Assembly (NCBI GenBank): GCA_944323755.1
Contig: CALUTR010000004.1
Span: 62,001-126,000, forward strand
Direction of reading: 5' to 3'
Source of the DNA: an uncultured Helicobacteraceae bacterium
GTDB lineage: Bacteria; Campylobacterota; Campylobacteria; Campylobacterales; Helicobacteraceae
DNA: 64,000 bases
The notes beneath the pieces were generated by a model. The model worked only from the letters and a program-made list of their open reading frames with translations, was not told where the DNA came from and did not search any database. The translations under genes and the position numbers were made by a program. Within the stretch, counting starts at the first letter, position 1, and each line of letters begins with the position of its first letter. Below are positions 27,592 through 36,661 of this stretch, one piece after another.

Positions 27592-28812
27592 ATGTGGGAA
27601 AATTTAAAAGATAAATATTTGGTTAAATTTTATAAACCATTGCCAGCACTTATTGCTCTTGGAATCTTATCGACTTATTATTTTGGATTTTTTGGTAGCG
27701 TTTGGGCTGTAACTGGAGAAATGACTAGATGGGGTGGCGAATTTTTAGAATTATTTGGATTTGATACAAGTAAATATGAATACTATAAATTGCAGAATCT
27801 AGATGGCACTCCACTTACAAGAAACGATGGGATTATGCTTATTGGTATGTTTTTGGGTTGTTTTATCGCTGCACTTTGGGCAAATAATGTAAAAATACGC
27901 TTACCTGCATCAAAAATTCGTATTTTTCAAGCTTTGATTGGAGGGATTATTAGCGGTTTTGGTGCAAGGCTTGCAATGGGTTGTAATTTGGCGAACTTTT
28001 TCACAGGATTGCCTTATTTCTCTCTGCATTCTTGGGTTTTTGTGGTTTGTATGATTATTGGCATTTATGCTGGAACAAAAGTTGTTGTTTTGCCTATATT
28101 TCAATCTAAGGTAAAGCTAGTAAAAACAAATAAATCGCACAATTTGGCACGGGATAAAAAGCGATCTAGAATTATGTTCTATTTAGGTAGTGTTATTTTT
28201 GCTTTATCTATTGTGTGGATTGTGTATTTAAGTGTTATAGGAACACATGATAAATCATCATTACTTGGGCTTGCACTTTTTTTTGGACTTTCATTTGGTT
28301 TTATTATATCTAGGGCTCAAATATGTTTCACATCTGCATTTAGGGATTTATTTCTTACTGGTCGTAGTGAAATGGCAAATGCTGTGTTTATTGGTATTAT
28401 TATCTCTAGTATAGGTGCTTTTAGTTATATAATGCTTGGACATGGTATTAAATTGGTTTGGGTTGGTCCAAATATAATTATTGGTGGATTCTTGTTTGGC
28501 TTTGGTATAGTTATCGCTGGGGGTTGTGAGTGTGGTTGGATGTATCGTGCTGTTGAAGGGCAAGTGCATTATTTTATAGTTGGTATTGGAAATATCATAG
28601 GCACTATAATGCTTGCTATTAGCTGGGATTATTATAGTGCTCTTCTTGCTACATCGTGGCCTAAAGTGAGCTTATTAGATATGTTTGGAAATTATGGTGG
28701 ATTGGTTGTGAATTATGTATTGTTATTTTTATCATTGTTTATCATTGCTTTATATTCAAGTAGATTTTTTATAAAGAAAAATAAAAATAGTGTTACGTGT
28801 AAGTGTGATTAG
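27592..28812 (+). CDS. yedE: YedE-type sulfur/selenium transport membrane protein
   Basis: A 406-aa integral membrane protein of the YeeE/YedE (TsuA-like) family with about ten hydrophobic helices. The conserved Cys-containing motifs are ARLAMGCNLANFF, SRAQICFTSAFRDL and IAGGCECGWMYRAVEG. YeeE relatives pass thiosulfate across the membrane through such Cys residues. The YedE branch is linked to selenium metabolism. Pairing with yedF supports import and handing-over of a sulfur or selenium species. The N-terminus is cytoplasmic and lacks a signal peptide. Confidence 0.85.
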   Translation: MWENLKDKYLVKFYKPLPALIALGILSTYYFGFFGSVWAVTGEMTRWGGEFLELFGFDTSKYEYYKLQNLDGTPLTRNDGIMLIGMFLGCFIAALWANNVKIRLPASKIRIFQALIGGIISGFGARLAMGCNLANFFTGLPYFSLHSWVFVVCMIIGIYAGTKVVVLPIFQSKVKLVKTNKSHNLARDKKRSRIMFYLGSVIFALSIVWIVYLSVIGTHDKSSLLGLALFFGLSFGFIISRAQICFTSAFRDLFLTGRSEMANAVFIGIIISSIGAFSYIMLGHGIKLVWVGPNIIIGGFLFGFGIVIAGGCECGWMYRAVEGQVHYFIVGIGNIIGTIMLAISWDYYSALLATSWPKVSLLDMFGNYGGLVVNYVLLFLSLFIIALYSSRFFIKKNKNSVTCKCD

Positions 28813-29111
28813 AACAATAAGCTAGGTTATTTTTAATTATTATTAAAAATATTTGCTTATATATAACATCTTAACAAATAGTTGATGATTTTTTTTTATA
28901 CTTTTAGCGTCGAAAGACGAAAGCAAAGTATTTCATAAATATTTTGAGTTATTATAAATACACGAGAAGCCCAAATTGAAGTATATGGTAGTATTTTTGC
29001 AGTAATATAGATTTAAGCCCTATCTATATTAACATTTTGAGTAAGATTATATAAAACAACCCCTCCAAAATTAAATTTATAATCTTTTGTTTATGTAAAT
29101 ATCATATAACT
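28813..29111. other. 299-base non-coding gap with several hairpins
   Basis: No convincing coding frame lies between the convergent yedE and cheW genes. It contains an all-AT hairpin at 28829-28850 (nine pairs), a nested hairpin at 28898-28931 (outer ATACTTT/AAAGTAT, inner CGTC-GAAA-GACG with a GNRA loop), and a nine-pair hairpin at 29004-29030 (AATATAGAT/ATCTATATT). Two similar segments, ATTTTGAGTTATTATAAA near 28943 and ATTTTGAGTAAGATTATA near 29034, look promoter-like. On the minus strand there is TATAAT at 29046-29051. A small RNA is possible; no known RNA family was recognised. Confidence 0.4.
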
Positions 29112-29600
29112 TTAAAAAACCCTTTTTAGTAAATATTCAACTCTTAAGATAGTGATTAACCTATCTTTTTGTTTTCCTACCCCATATACTAAATTGGCTT
29201 CTTCGTGTAATGTTTCTGGTGTAGGATCTATATCTGCTTCATTAATTCTTGTAGCTTCTGTTAATTTGTCTATTATAAATCCAGCGACTTCATCATTATT
29301 TCTAATTACAATATATCTTGTGTCTTTATTTTGCTTTAATGCTGGCAATCCAAACTTCATTCTTAAATCTATGAGCGGAAAAACATTGCCTCGCAAATTA
29401 AATACTCCAAGAACATAATCAGGAGTTCCTGGTACTCTAGTATATTCTATCGGTTTTACTATTTCTTGCACACTTAGAATCGGCACTGCAAATTCTTCAC
29501 TCCCAATTAAGAATCCAACAACTTGTAGTATATTCTCAGGTTCGCTTTCTAACTCTTTTTTAACTTGGTTTTGTAATAGTTCTTTTAGTTTATCACTCAT
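29112..29600 (-). CDS. cheW: Chemotaxis coupling protein CheW
   Basis: Links chemoreceptors to CheA at the pole. 162 aa, a single CheW domain (about 22-160) with VVGFLIGSEEFAVPILSVQEIV and GVFNLRGNVFPLIDLR. It follows cheA by 13 bases on the same strand, the order of HP0392-HP0391. Confidence 0.95.
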   Translation of the reverse strand: MSDKLKELLQNQVKKELESEPENILQVVGFLIGSEEFAVPILSVQEIVKPIEYTRVPGTPDYVLGVFNLRGNVFPLIDLRMKFGLPALKQNKDTRYIVIRNNDEVAGFIIDKLTEATRINEADIDPTPETLHEEANLVYGVGKQKDRLITILRVEYLLKRVF

Positions 29601-29613
29601 ATTTACCTTCTTT

Positions 29614-31947
29614 TTATAGGTTAAAGTTTATGTTTCTTTTAACTACATTTACTAGATAATCTGCTGAATATGGTTTTGTGATGTATTCAGTCATTCCAGA
29701 TTCTACACCGCGCATTCTATCTGTCTTTGATGTCCTGCTTGTAACTGCAATAAGTGGCAGGTTTTTGAATTTATTGTATTTTCGTATTTCTGATGCAAGT
29801 GTGTATCCGTCCATTCTAGGCATTTCTATATCAATTAATACAGCATCGATATGTTTGTCACCATTTTTAATAATATCTAATGCATCTACACCATTTGTAG
29901 CTTCTATGATTGTAACTCCAAGTGGTTTTAGATATTGTTTTATTATAGCTCTATCAACATGGCTATCATCAACAGCTAATATTGTATAATCACTTGGTTG
30001 AGTTTTTTCTTTGCTTATATCATCTTCTTGTAGGCTACTTACTGATCCTTTGATATGTTTTGCCATCTGCATCATACTTGCAACATCAACGATTAATGTA
30101 ATCTTCCCATCACCTCTAACTGTAGCACCAGCAATACCTTCTGTGCCCTTAAGATAGTATCCAAGTGATTTTATAACAACTTCCTCTTGTCCAACTAGGT
30201 AATCAACAATTACTCCTATTTTATTTGCAGCAAGACCAATAACAACGACATATAGTTCGTTTGAGTTGTTTAATAATGTATCAACATTGAATATATCAGC
30301 TAGTCTTACTAAAGTTAATATTTCATCTCGAAGTCGTAATACACTTTTTCCTTCTACCATATATACTTCATTTTGACTAATTCTTACAGTTTCTAACACC
30401 GATCCAAGCGGTATAGCATAGTATTCCTCTTGAACGCTTACAATCAATGCTTGAATAATGGCCAATGTCAATGGAATTCTAAGTTTTAATGTAGTGCCTT
30501 CATTTGGTTCAGATTCTACATCAATCATACCATTTAGTTTTTCTATATTTGTTTTTACAACATCCATTCCAACGCCACGACCACTGACATTTGTTACTAC
30601 TTTTGCCGTAGAAAAACCTGCTTTAAATATCAAACCAAAAGCCTCTTTATTCGTCATCGTATCGGCTTCGCGTTCATTGATGATGCCTTTTTCTAGGGCT
30701 TTTTGTTTTAATGCATCTGGATCCAAACCTTTTCCATCATCTTTTATTTCAACAACGATGTGATTACCTTCATTATATGCTTTTAGTTCGATCTTTCCTG
30801 TTTCATTTTTTCCTTTTTGGATTCTCTCTTCAACACTTTCTATCCCATGATCACAGGAATTTCTTATAATATGAACTAATGGATCACCTATCTCTTCAAC
30901 GATTGATTTATCAAGCTCTGTTTCTTCTCCACTTATGATTAGCTCTATATTTTTACCCATATCTCGCGCCAAATCACGCACCATTCTAGGGAATTTATTA
31001 AATACTTTACTTACTGGCAGCATTCTTGTTTTCATCACTGCTAATTGAACATCAGTAGTTACAATTGATATGCTTGATACTACTTGATTTAATTCTTCTA
31101 GAAATTGCTCTCCATCGTATCTTTCTTCAACTTCATCATAAATACTAATCAATCTATTCTTACCAAGCACAAGTTCGCCTATTAGATTCATCAAGTGATC
31201 TAATCTTTTTACATCGACCCTTACTGTTTGCTCTATGCTGGCACTAACTGCACCTTCTTGCTTTTTGTTATTTTGATTTGTTGGTTGTTTTTTTTGTGCT
31301 TGAATTTTAGGTTTTGCATCATTTTCTTGATTTGTTTGTGTTTTTTTAGCCGCTCTTCTTGCTCTATCTTCTTCTTGTCGTTGTTTTAAGAGTCTTTCTA
31401 TTTCTTTATCTACTTCTTCTGAACTTAATCCAGAATAATCACCTTCGCTTGCTTCTTGTTTTGAAGTTTCTTTAAGTTCTTCTTTAGTAGCTTGCTCCGT
31501 AGTTTTATTTGTATTATCCAATTTAGGTGCTTCATTTGATTGATTTTCATTTACATTTTCACCTTTTGAAATATTTTGGAGCTTTGCAACTACTGAATCT
31601 ATTTCAATCCCATTTTTATCGCTTCCTGTATCTCTTATTGAAACTAGTATATTTTTCATTAGATCTATAGATTCTAATACAATATCCATAATATTTGGTG
31701 TTATGATAAGCTCGCTTCTTCTGGCTTTATTTAGAACATCTTCCATATTGTGGGTTAGTGTTGTTAAAATATCAAAATTCAGAAATGAGCTAGATCCTTT
31801 TATTGTATGGGCAACTCTAAAGATTCTGTTTAGTAAATCTAAGTCTTCAGGATTGTTTTCAAGCTCAATTAGATCTTGATCGAGCTGCTCAATCATCTCA
31901 AACGCTTCTATAAGGAAATCTTCTAGTATTTCTTGCATTTCGTCCAT
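29614..31947 (-). CDS. cheA: Chemotaxis histidine kinase CheA with fused receiver (CheAY)
   Basis: 777 aa: an Hpt domain with the phospho-His H47 (VAHTIKGSSSFL); a long charged, Gln/Lys-rich linker; the dimerisation and HATPase domains (HIIRNSCDHGIES, DDGKGLD, GRGVGMDVV); a CheW-like regulatory domain; and a C-terminal receiver (about 655-777) with its acceptor Asp in AVLIDIEMPRMDGY. The fused receiver is typical of Helicobacter and Campylobacter, where it may act as a phosphate sink. CheW follows; cheV genes are not in the window. Confidence 0.95.
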   Translation of the reverse strand: MDEMQEILEDFLIEAFEMIEQLDQDLIELENNPEDLDLLNRIFRVAHTIKGSSSFLNFDILTTLTHNMEDVLNKARRSELIITPNIMDIVLESIDLMKNILVSIRDTGSDKNGIEIDSVVAKLQNISKGENVNENQSNEAPKLDNTNKTTEQATKEELKETSKQEASEGDYSGLSSEEVDKEIERLLKQRQEEDRARRAAKKTQTNQENDAKPKIQAQKKQPTNQNNKKQEGAVSASIEQTVRVDVKRLDHLMNLIGELVLGKNRLISIYDEVEERYDGEQFLEELNQVVSSISIVTTDVQLAVMKTRMLPVSKVFNKFPRMVRDLARDMGKNIELIISGEETELDKSIVEEIGDPLVHIIRNSCDHGIESVEERIQKGKNETGKIELKAYNEGNHIVVEIKDDGKGLDPDALKQKALEKGIINEREADTMTNKEAFGLIFKAGFSTAKVVTNVSGRGVGMDVVKTNIEKLNGMIDVESEPNEGTTLKLRIPLTLAIIQALIVSVQEEYYAIPLGSVLETVRISQNEVYMVEGKSVLRLRDEILTLVRLADIFNVDTLLNNSNELYVVVIGLAANKIGVIVDYLVGQEEVVIKSLGYYLKGTEGIAGATVRGDGKITLIVDVASMMQMAKHIKGSVSSLQEDDISKEKTQPSDYTILAVDDSHVDRAIIKQYLKPLGVTIIEATNGVDALDIIKNGDKHIDAVLIDIEMPRMDGYTLASEIRKYNKFKNLPLIAVTSRTSKTDRMRGVESGMTEYITKPYSADYLVNVVKRNINFNL

Positions 31948-31977
31948 AAGTTTTACCTTTTACCCACAAGTGTTTAA

Positions 31978-31983
31978 TTTATA
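31978..31983 (-). promoter_or_regulatory. Possible -10 box for cheA-cheW
   Basis: On the minus strand TATAAA, preceded by TG, lies about 31 bases before the cheA ATG at 31947, with an AAAGGT ribosome site between. No -35 is clear. Confidence 0.4.
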
Positions 31984-32034
31984 CATTCTATCTTTTTTTT
32001 ATTGAATTCTAGATATTTTTATCTCAATAATAAA

Positions 32035-32754
32035 TTATATAATTGCAAATTTTATATTTTTCAGATCAAATATTTTTGCATTATGATAAAAAGATGGCAT
32101 CGCAACATATACAAAATCTTTATCATTGATGATTTTGCCTATATGGAAATGTCCTTCTATAATCATATCTATTTTTGTATCTAGTAATTTGATGTAAGTT
32201 TTGTATTTTGAGATTCTGCTTTGTATGATGGAATCTTCATTGTTTGGATATTTGATGACTTTTGCTTTTATTTTTTTTTGTATGAAATCAAAAATTATAT
32301 TTTTGCTAATAAAATCTATGTAGTTTAAAAAAGTTATAACTTTATTTGAAGTTATCGTGTTTATATACAATTCATATTGTTTGTTTAGAAAAATATCTCC
32401 GTGTGCAAGCAGAATTTTTTTATTTTTATACTGCATGATGATTGGTTGTGATGCTCTGCTTATTGTGGTTATGTTGTCGCAATCAAATATTTTAGATAAG
32501 TTAAAATCGTGGTTCCCTTCAAAATAAATGATTTGTGATTTTATATTTTTTATACATTTTATAAGTTCTTCATTTTCTTTTTCACTACTTTTAATGCCAC
32601 CAACTAATAGATTTGCTATATCCCCAAGAAGCACTATTTGGCTTGGTATTTTAGGCATTATCATTTTTAGGTTATTTAGTTTATATATTAATGCATCTCT
32701 ATTTTTCTGCGTGTGAGAATCTGCTATAAAAATTGCATCATCATTAAGGCGCAT
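32035..32754 (-). CDS. Calcineurin-like metallophosphoesterase (LpxH-like)
   Basis: 239 aa with all metal-binding motifs of the family in order: D-x-H in IFIADSH, GD in VLLGDIANL, GNHD, AHGD and GHFH. The layout resembles UDP-2,3-diacylglucosamine hydrolases of lipid A synthesis, and the protein may fill that role, but family membership is all the sequence proves. The frame opens at 32793. The ATG at 32754 with AAAGGT upstream starts the domain correctly and overlaps the argC stop by 11 bases, so it is coupled to argC. Confidence 0.8.
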   Translation of the reverse strand: MRLNDDAIFIADSHTQKNRDALIYKLNNLKMIMPKIPSQIVLLGDIANLLVGGIKSSEKENEELIKCIKNIKSQIIYFEGNHDFNLSKIFDCDNITTISRASQPIIMQYKNKKILLAHGDIFLNKQYELYINTITSNKVITFLNYIDFISKNIIFDFIQKKIKAKVIKYPNNEDSIIQSRISKYKTYIKLLDTKIDMIIEGHFHIGKIINDKDFVYVAMPSFYHNAKIFDLKNIKFAII

Positions 32755-33751
32755 ATGCGACCTTTGGTAGAGCTGTAGTTTCGTCAATTCCAAGTGCTAA
32801 ATTCGCGCAAGCTAATGCTTGTGAGCTTGCTCCTTTTAGTAGATTATCAATACTTGTATTGATATACAAATCATCATCATTTGCTTTTGCAAAAATATCA
32901 CAAAAATGCGTTCCACAAACACTTTTTATATCGACTGGAGTTTCTCTTATTCTTATAAATTCTTCATTTTTATATTTTTCTTTTAAAACCTCTATTGGAT
33001 TTATTTTAGAATTTAGCTTTGCAAATATCGATACTAGCATACCACGAGTAAATGGGCTTAGATGTGGCACAAAGTTAATTTTTAGATTTTTGTTTGAAAA
33101 ATAATTGCATTTTTCACTAATTTCTATCTGATGTCTATGATTTAGCGGCTGATAGCTAAAAATATTATCATTGATATTTGGATAATGCGTATTTTCATTT
33201 GGTTTTTTTCCTGCACCACTTACTCCACTTTTGGCATCGATAAAAATACTACCATCAATATATTGTGTAAATGGCAAGATTCCAAGTAGGCTTGCTGTAG
33301 GGTAACAGCCTGGATTTGCTATTAAATTTGCATTTTTTATATTATCTCTATTCCATTCGATAAGTCCGTATTGTGCATTTTTTAAATTTTCTATATCGAT
33401 ATGTTTTGTGTATGTTTTATTAAAATTTATTTCGCTTAATCTATAATCAGCTGATAAATCAATGACTTTTATATCGCAATCAAGAATCTTTGGTGTTATT
33501 TTCATTGATTCTTCGTGTGGTAATGCAAGAAAAACTAGTTTGCATTTTTTGATAGAATTTAGATTTATATTCTGTATCTCTATGTCTTTGGTTGCTGAAA
33601 CCAAGCTTTTATGTATTTGATGTAGGGTTGTATTACCTGTTGTGTTTGCCAAATATGCAATCTCAAATATAGGATGATTTGTTACGAGTTTTATTAGCTC
33701 TAAGCCAGTATATCCGCTTATACCAATAATTCCAATAGGTATTTTTGACAT
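32744..33751 (-). CDS. argC: N-acetyl-gamma-glutamyl-phosphate reductase
   Basis: The third step of arginine synthesis. 335 aa, with an NAD(P) fold beginning IPIGIIGISGYTGLELIKL and the catalytic C149 in ANPGCYPTA. YQPLNHRHQIEI and PHLSPFTRGML are also family motifs. It is translated upstream of the metallophosphoesterase with overlap. Confidence 0.94.
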   Translation of the reverse strand: MSKIPIGIIGISGYTGLELIKLVTNHPIFEIAYLANTTGNTTLHQIHKSLVSATKDIEIQNINLNSIKKCKLVFLALPHEESMKITPKILDCDIKVIDLSADYRLSEINFNKTYTKHIDIENLKNAQYGLIEWNRDNIKNANLIANPGCYPTASLLGILPFTQYIDGSIFIDAKSGVSGAGKKPNENTHYPNINDNIFSYQPLNHRHQIEISEKCNYFSNKNLKINFVPHLSPFTRGMLVSIFAKLNSKINPIEVLKEKYKNEEFIRIRETPVDIKSVCGTHFCDIFAKANDDDLYINTSIDNLLKGASSQALACANLALGIDETTALPKVAYAP

Positions 33752-33810
33752 TTATGCCCCTTATTTGATAATTTTGTATTCTAGCTAAAATTATCAAGGG
33801 GTTTGGTAAA

Positions 33811-34338
33811 TTAGAACTTCACAGCTCCAGTTGTTGCAAGAGGTATTATTCTGTTGCTTCCACTTGGGTAAGATGCTTTTAATGCATTACATAATGGTTT
33901 TGATTGAACTGTTCCCCCAGTAGCATTACTTATTGTTGCTGGGTTAAAATGCAAATTCCCACTAGCAACATTTAAGTATACCACTCCTGGTTGATTTTGA
34001 CTAACACATAATGTACCACTAGATATATCTATTGGTGCTATTCCACTTTGATTGCCTATCATCATTGCACTCCATCTACCTCTATCTAATCCACCTGTAT
34101 CTATCATCCATTCACCCCAGTTGCTAAAGCCAGTAGGAGTAGATTGTGTAGGATCTATATTTTCAGCAAAGATTCTTGCAGGAATTGCTTTCATTACGCT
34201 AGCAATATCACTTCTTGCCATTGCAACTTGTGCATCAGTTCTTGTTGTTACAAATCTAGGAACAGCAACAGCTGCTAATACTCCTAAGATTACGATAACA
34301 AATACTAATTCGATCATTGAAAAACCACTTCTTTTCAT
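33811..34338 (-). CDS. Type IV pilin-like / type II pseudopilin protein
   Basis: 175 aa with a class III (prepilin) signal: short basic leader MKRSG, cleavage before Phe6, then the methylated-Phe helix FSMIELVFVIVILGVLAAVAVPRF with the conserved Glu at mature position 5. The rest is a small Ser/Thr/Asn-rich globular domain with two Cys that could form a disulfide. No prepilin peptidase, ATPase or secretin is nearby. It is flanked by argC and an LptF/G gene, so the machine that assembles it must be elsewhere. Function is unknown. Confidence 0.8.
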   Translation of the reverse strand: MKRSGFSMIELVFVIVILGVLAAVAVPRFVTTRTDAQVAMARSDIASVMKAIPARIFAENIDPTQSTPTGFSNWGEWMIDTGGLDRGRWSAMMIGNQSGIAPIDISSGTLCVSQNQPGVVYLNVASGNLHFNPATISNATGGTVQSKPLCNALKASYPSGSNRIIPLATTGAVKF

Positions 34339-34434
34339 TTAATAAATAACTCCTTTTATCTCTTAACCTAAAAGTTAAACGAATTATTAACAATTTAGTA
34401 AATGAATTATTAACAAAAATTGCTTAATATAATC

Positions 34435-35487
34435 TTATAGTTTGCGATAATATATTATAGAAATGGTGATGAAGATGCACATTGGAGCTATAATTCCTAG
34501 CTCTGGTAGTAAAAAACCACTAATTGATAATTTTGTGAGCATAAAAAATAATCCCCATATAATTAGACAAAATAAAACAAAGATAAATCCAAGTCTTGCA
34601 ATATTCGTGTATCTAAGTAGATTGGGAGTATAGAATGAGATAATAATGATAATAAATGGGACCACTATTGGTATGGTAATGAATGAGTATATAATTGATC
34701 TTATTTTTTGTGTATTAGAATCTTGCTCTAATAGTAAAAATAGCGTATTGAACGCATCAATTATAGATACATTTGGTTTATTTTGATATATGGTATCTAG
34801 AATCTTTGGTTTAAAATCTTTTAATATTTGGTAATTTTTTACTTCACTTGTGTTTAAGCTGCTATTGTTGAATTCTAGATTCTGTGGAATTGATGTTATC
34901 GTTGCTGTCTTTAGATTCCACCATAATCCATCAAATTGTGCTTCATTTGCTTGAATAAAACGCTTTAATATCAAGCCATCTGTTTCAAAAACCTTAATAT
35001 TTTCTGCTTTTTGCAATATTGGATAAATTTTATCAATATATACATAGCTATTATTGTGCTTTACTAGTATATCTGTCTTTGCGTCATTGATACCCCCTCT
35101 TTGTATGATATTGTCAATTTTTTCTTGTGCATATACAAATGGCGTAGCATTTAAACCTATGTAACATATATTTAAAAAGCTTGCGGTAAATAAAATAGGG
35201 AATAAAATCTTCTTTTTTGAGTATCCAATAGAGAGCATTGCTGTTAGTTGATTTGATTTTATTAGTGATATTAGTGTTACTATTGATGCAAGTATAGTGG
35301 ATATTGGAAATGTATAATTTAGCGCATATAAAAAATCATACACTAAAAATAATACAAATAAATTTGCCGAATCTGGAAGACTATCGGAATATTTAAGTAT
35401 ATCAATACTCATAAAAAACATTTGTAGCGCGATAAAAATGATAAAAATGAATTTAAGATATATAAAACCTACAAATCTACCAAGCAT
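34435..35487 (-). CDS. LptF/LptG family permease (YjgP/YjgQ)
   Basis: 350 aa with three N-terminal membrane helices, a periplasmic beta-jellyroll-like domain (about 125-260) and three C-terminal helices, the LptF/LptG plan. These subunits work with the LptB ATPase to extract LPS from the inner membrane. Sequence alone does not tell me which of the two it is. It starts at the base after the pth stop, as HP1498 follows HP1497. Confidence 0.82.
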   Translation of the reverse strand: MLGRFVGFIYLKFIFIIFIALQMFFMSIDILKYSDSLPDSANLFVLFLVYDFLYALNYTFPISTILASIVTLISLIKSNQLTAMLSIGYSKKKILFPILFTASFLNICYIGLNATPFVYAQEKIDNIIQRGGINDAKTDILVKHNNSYVYIDKIYPILQKAENIKVFETDGLILKRFIQANEAQFDGLWWNLKTATITSIPQNLEFNNSSLNTSEVKNYQILKDFKPKILDTIYQNKPNVSIIDAFNTLFLLLEQDSNTQKIRSIIYSFITIPIVVPFIIIIISFYTPNLLRYTNIARLGFIFVLFCLIIWGLFFMLTKLSISGFLLPELGIIAPMCIFITISIIYYRKL

Positions 35488-36051
35488 TTATTGTATTCTT
35501 TTATTATATTTATTTTGTAAATCTAGCAAATTATCATTAGAGATAAAAGATTCTATTGCATTATTTGTGATATTAAATATTTTTTTTAAACTCTCTATTT
35601 CATTGTTAGTGAAGTTTTGTAATACATAATCCGATACGCATATATTGTGATTTATATTTCGTGGGTGATCAATGCCTATTCTAAGCCGAGTGTATTGATT
35701 GGTTATGTGTTTGTCTATGGATTTTAAACCATTGTGTCCGCCGCTATTTCCACCAAATTTTATTTTTATACTTCCAAAGCTTAGATCTAAATCATCGTGT
35801 ATTACTAATATATCTTTTATTTTGTAGTAGCTCACGATTTTTGAAATGGATTCTCCTGATAGATTCATATATGTTTGTGGCTTTGCAAAAATTGTGTTAT
35901 TGATTTTAAAAAAATGAGATTGAAATTTTATTTCATTTTTGTAGTTTGTATTGGCATTTTGTAGGTAGCAATCAATTGCCATAAACCCTACATTGTGCCT
36001 AGTATTTTTGTATTGACTACCAGGATTCCCTAATCCTACTATAAGTTTCAA
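35488..36051 (-). CDS. pth: Peptidyl-tRNA hydrolase
   Basis: Frees tRNA from prematurely released peptidyl-tRNA. 187 aa with LIVGLGNPGSQYKNTRHNVGF (catalytic H19), FAKPQTYMNLSGES, the VIHDDLDL loop and GGNSGGHNGLKSI. It lies three bases after rplY and directly before the LptF/G gene, the same order as HP1496-HP1497-HP1498. Confidence 0.95.
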   Translation of the reverse strand: MKLIVGLGNPGSQYKNTRHNVGFMAIDCYLQNANTNYKNEIKFQSHFFKINNTIFAKPQTYMNLSGESISKIVSYYKIKDILVIHDDLDLSFGSIKIKFGGNSGGHNGLKSIDKHITNQYTRLRIGIDHPRNINHNICVSDYVLQNFTNNEIESLKKIFNITNNAIESFISNDNLLDLQNKYNKRIQ

Positions 36052-36054
36052 GGC

Positions 36055-36591
36055 TTATTTTGCCTTTATAACTCCAACAATAGCCACATTTGGTTTTTCT
36101 ACAATTTTAATATTTGGTATTTCATCTAGATCTCTAACTAAAATAGTATCACCTACATCAAGCTTTGTTACATCTAGTTTGATATTATCTACCAAATCTT
36201 CAGGTTTGCATCTAACAGAAATTCTCTTTTTTGAGAACAATAAAACACCTTTGTTTTTTATACCAATTGCGCTGCCTTCTGTTATAACAGGGATTTTGAA
36301 ATTTGTTAATACACCTTTTTGCACTAGTAATAAATCAACATGCAAGATTTCAGAAGTTACCGGATCTTTTTGATATTCTTGCACAACCACATCTAGCACT
36401 TTTCCATCAACATTTACTTGAAAAATAATCCCACTTTTTGCTTTTAGTGCTCTAATGAAGTCATTTTTCTTAAATGCACAATGAATATTTTGTGCACCTT
36501 TTCCATAAATGTTTGCAATTAGATAGCCATCGTTTCTTAAAGCCTTATTTATAGACTTTGAAATACTCTCTCTAATAATTCCTTCTAACAT
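36055..36591 (-). CDS. rplY: 50S ribosomal protein L25/Ctc
   Basis: Binds 5S rRNA. 178 aa with an N-terminal L25 domain (LEGIIRESISKSINKALRN, LIANIYGKG) and the C-terminal TL5/Ctc extension (VLTNFKIPVITEGSAIGIK). The frame is open to 36702 inside radA, but the ATG at 36591 with AGGAAAA upstream begins exactly where L25 does. Confidence 0.93.
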   Translation of the reverse strand: MLEGIIRESISKSINKALRNDGYLIANIYGKGAQNIHCAFKKNDFIRALKAKSGIIFQVNVDGKVLDVVVQEYQKDPVTSEILHVDLLLVQKGVLTNFKIPVITEGSAIGIKNKGVLLFSKKRISVRCKPEDLVDNIKLDVTKLDVGDTILVRDLDEIPNIKIVEKPNVAIVGVIKAK

Positions 36592-36661
36592 AATTTTCCT
36601 TTTTCTATTTATGAAATAAAAGCTACGATTATATATATTTTTAGCAAAAATAAAGTTTAAT

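Noticed and set aside
28829..28850. AT-only hairpin as terminator of yedE
   Set aside because: Nine pairs but all A-T and no clear T tract; too weak to call on its own, so left within the description of the gap.
28891..28931. Intrinsic terminator at the GNRA hairpin
   Set aside because: The T8 run precedes rather than follows the hairpin on the plus strand, and on the minus strand A residues follow, so it does not fit a terminator in either direction.
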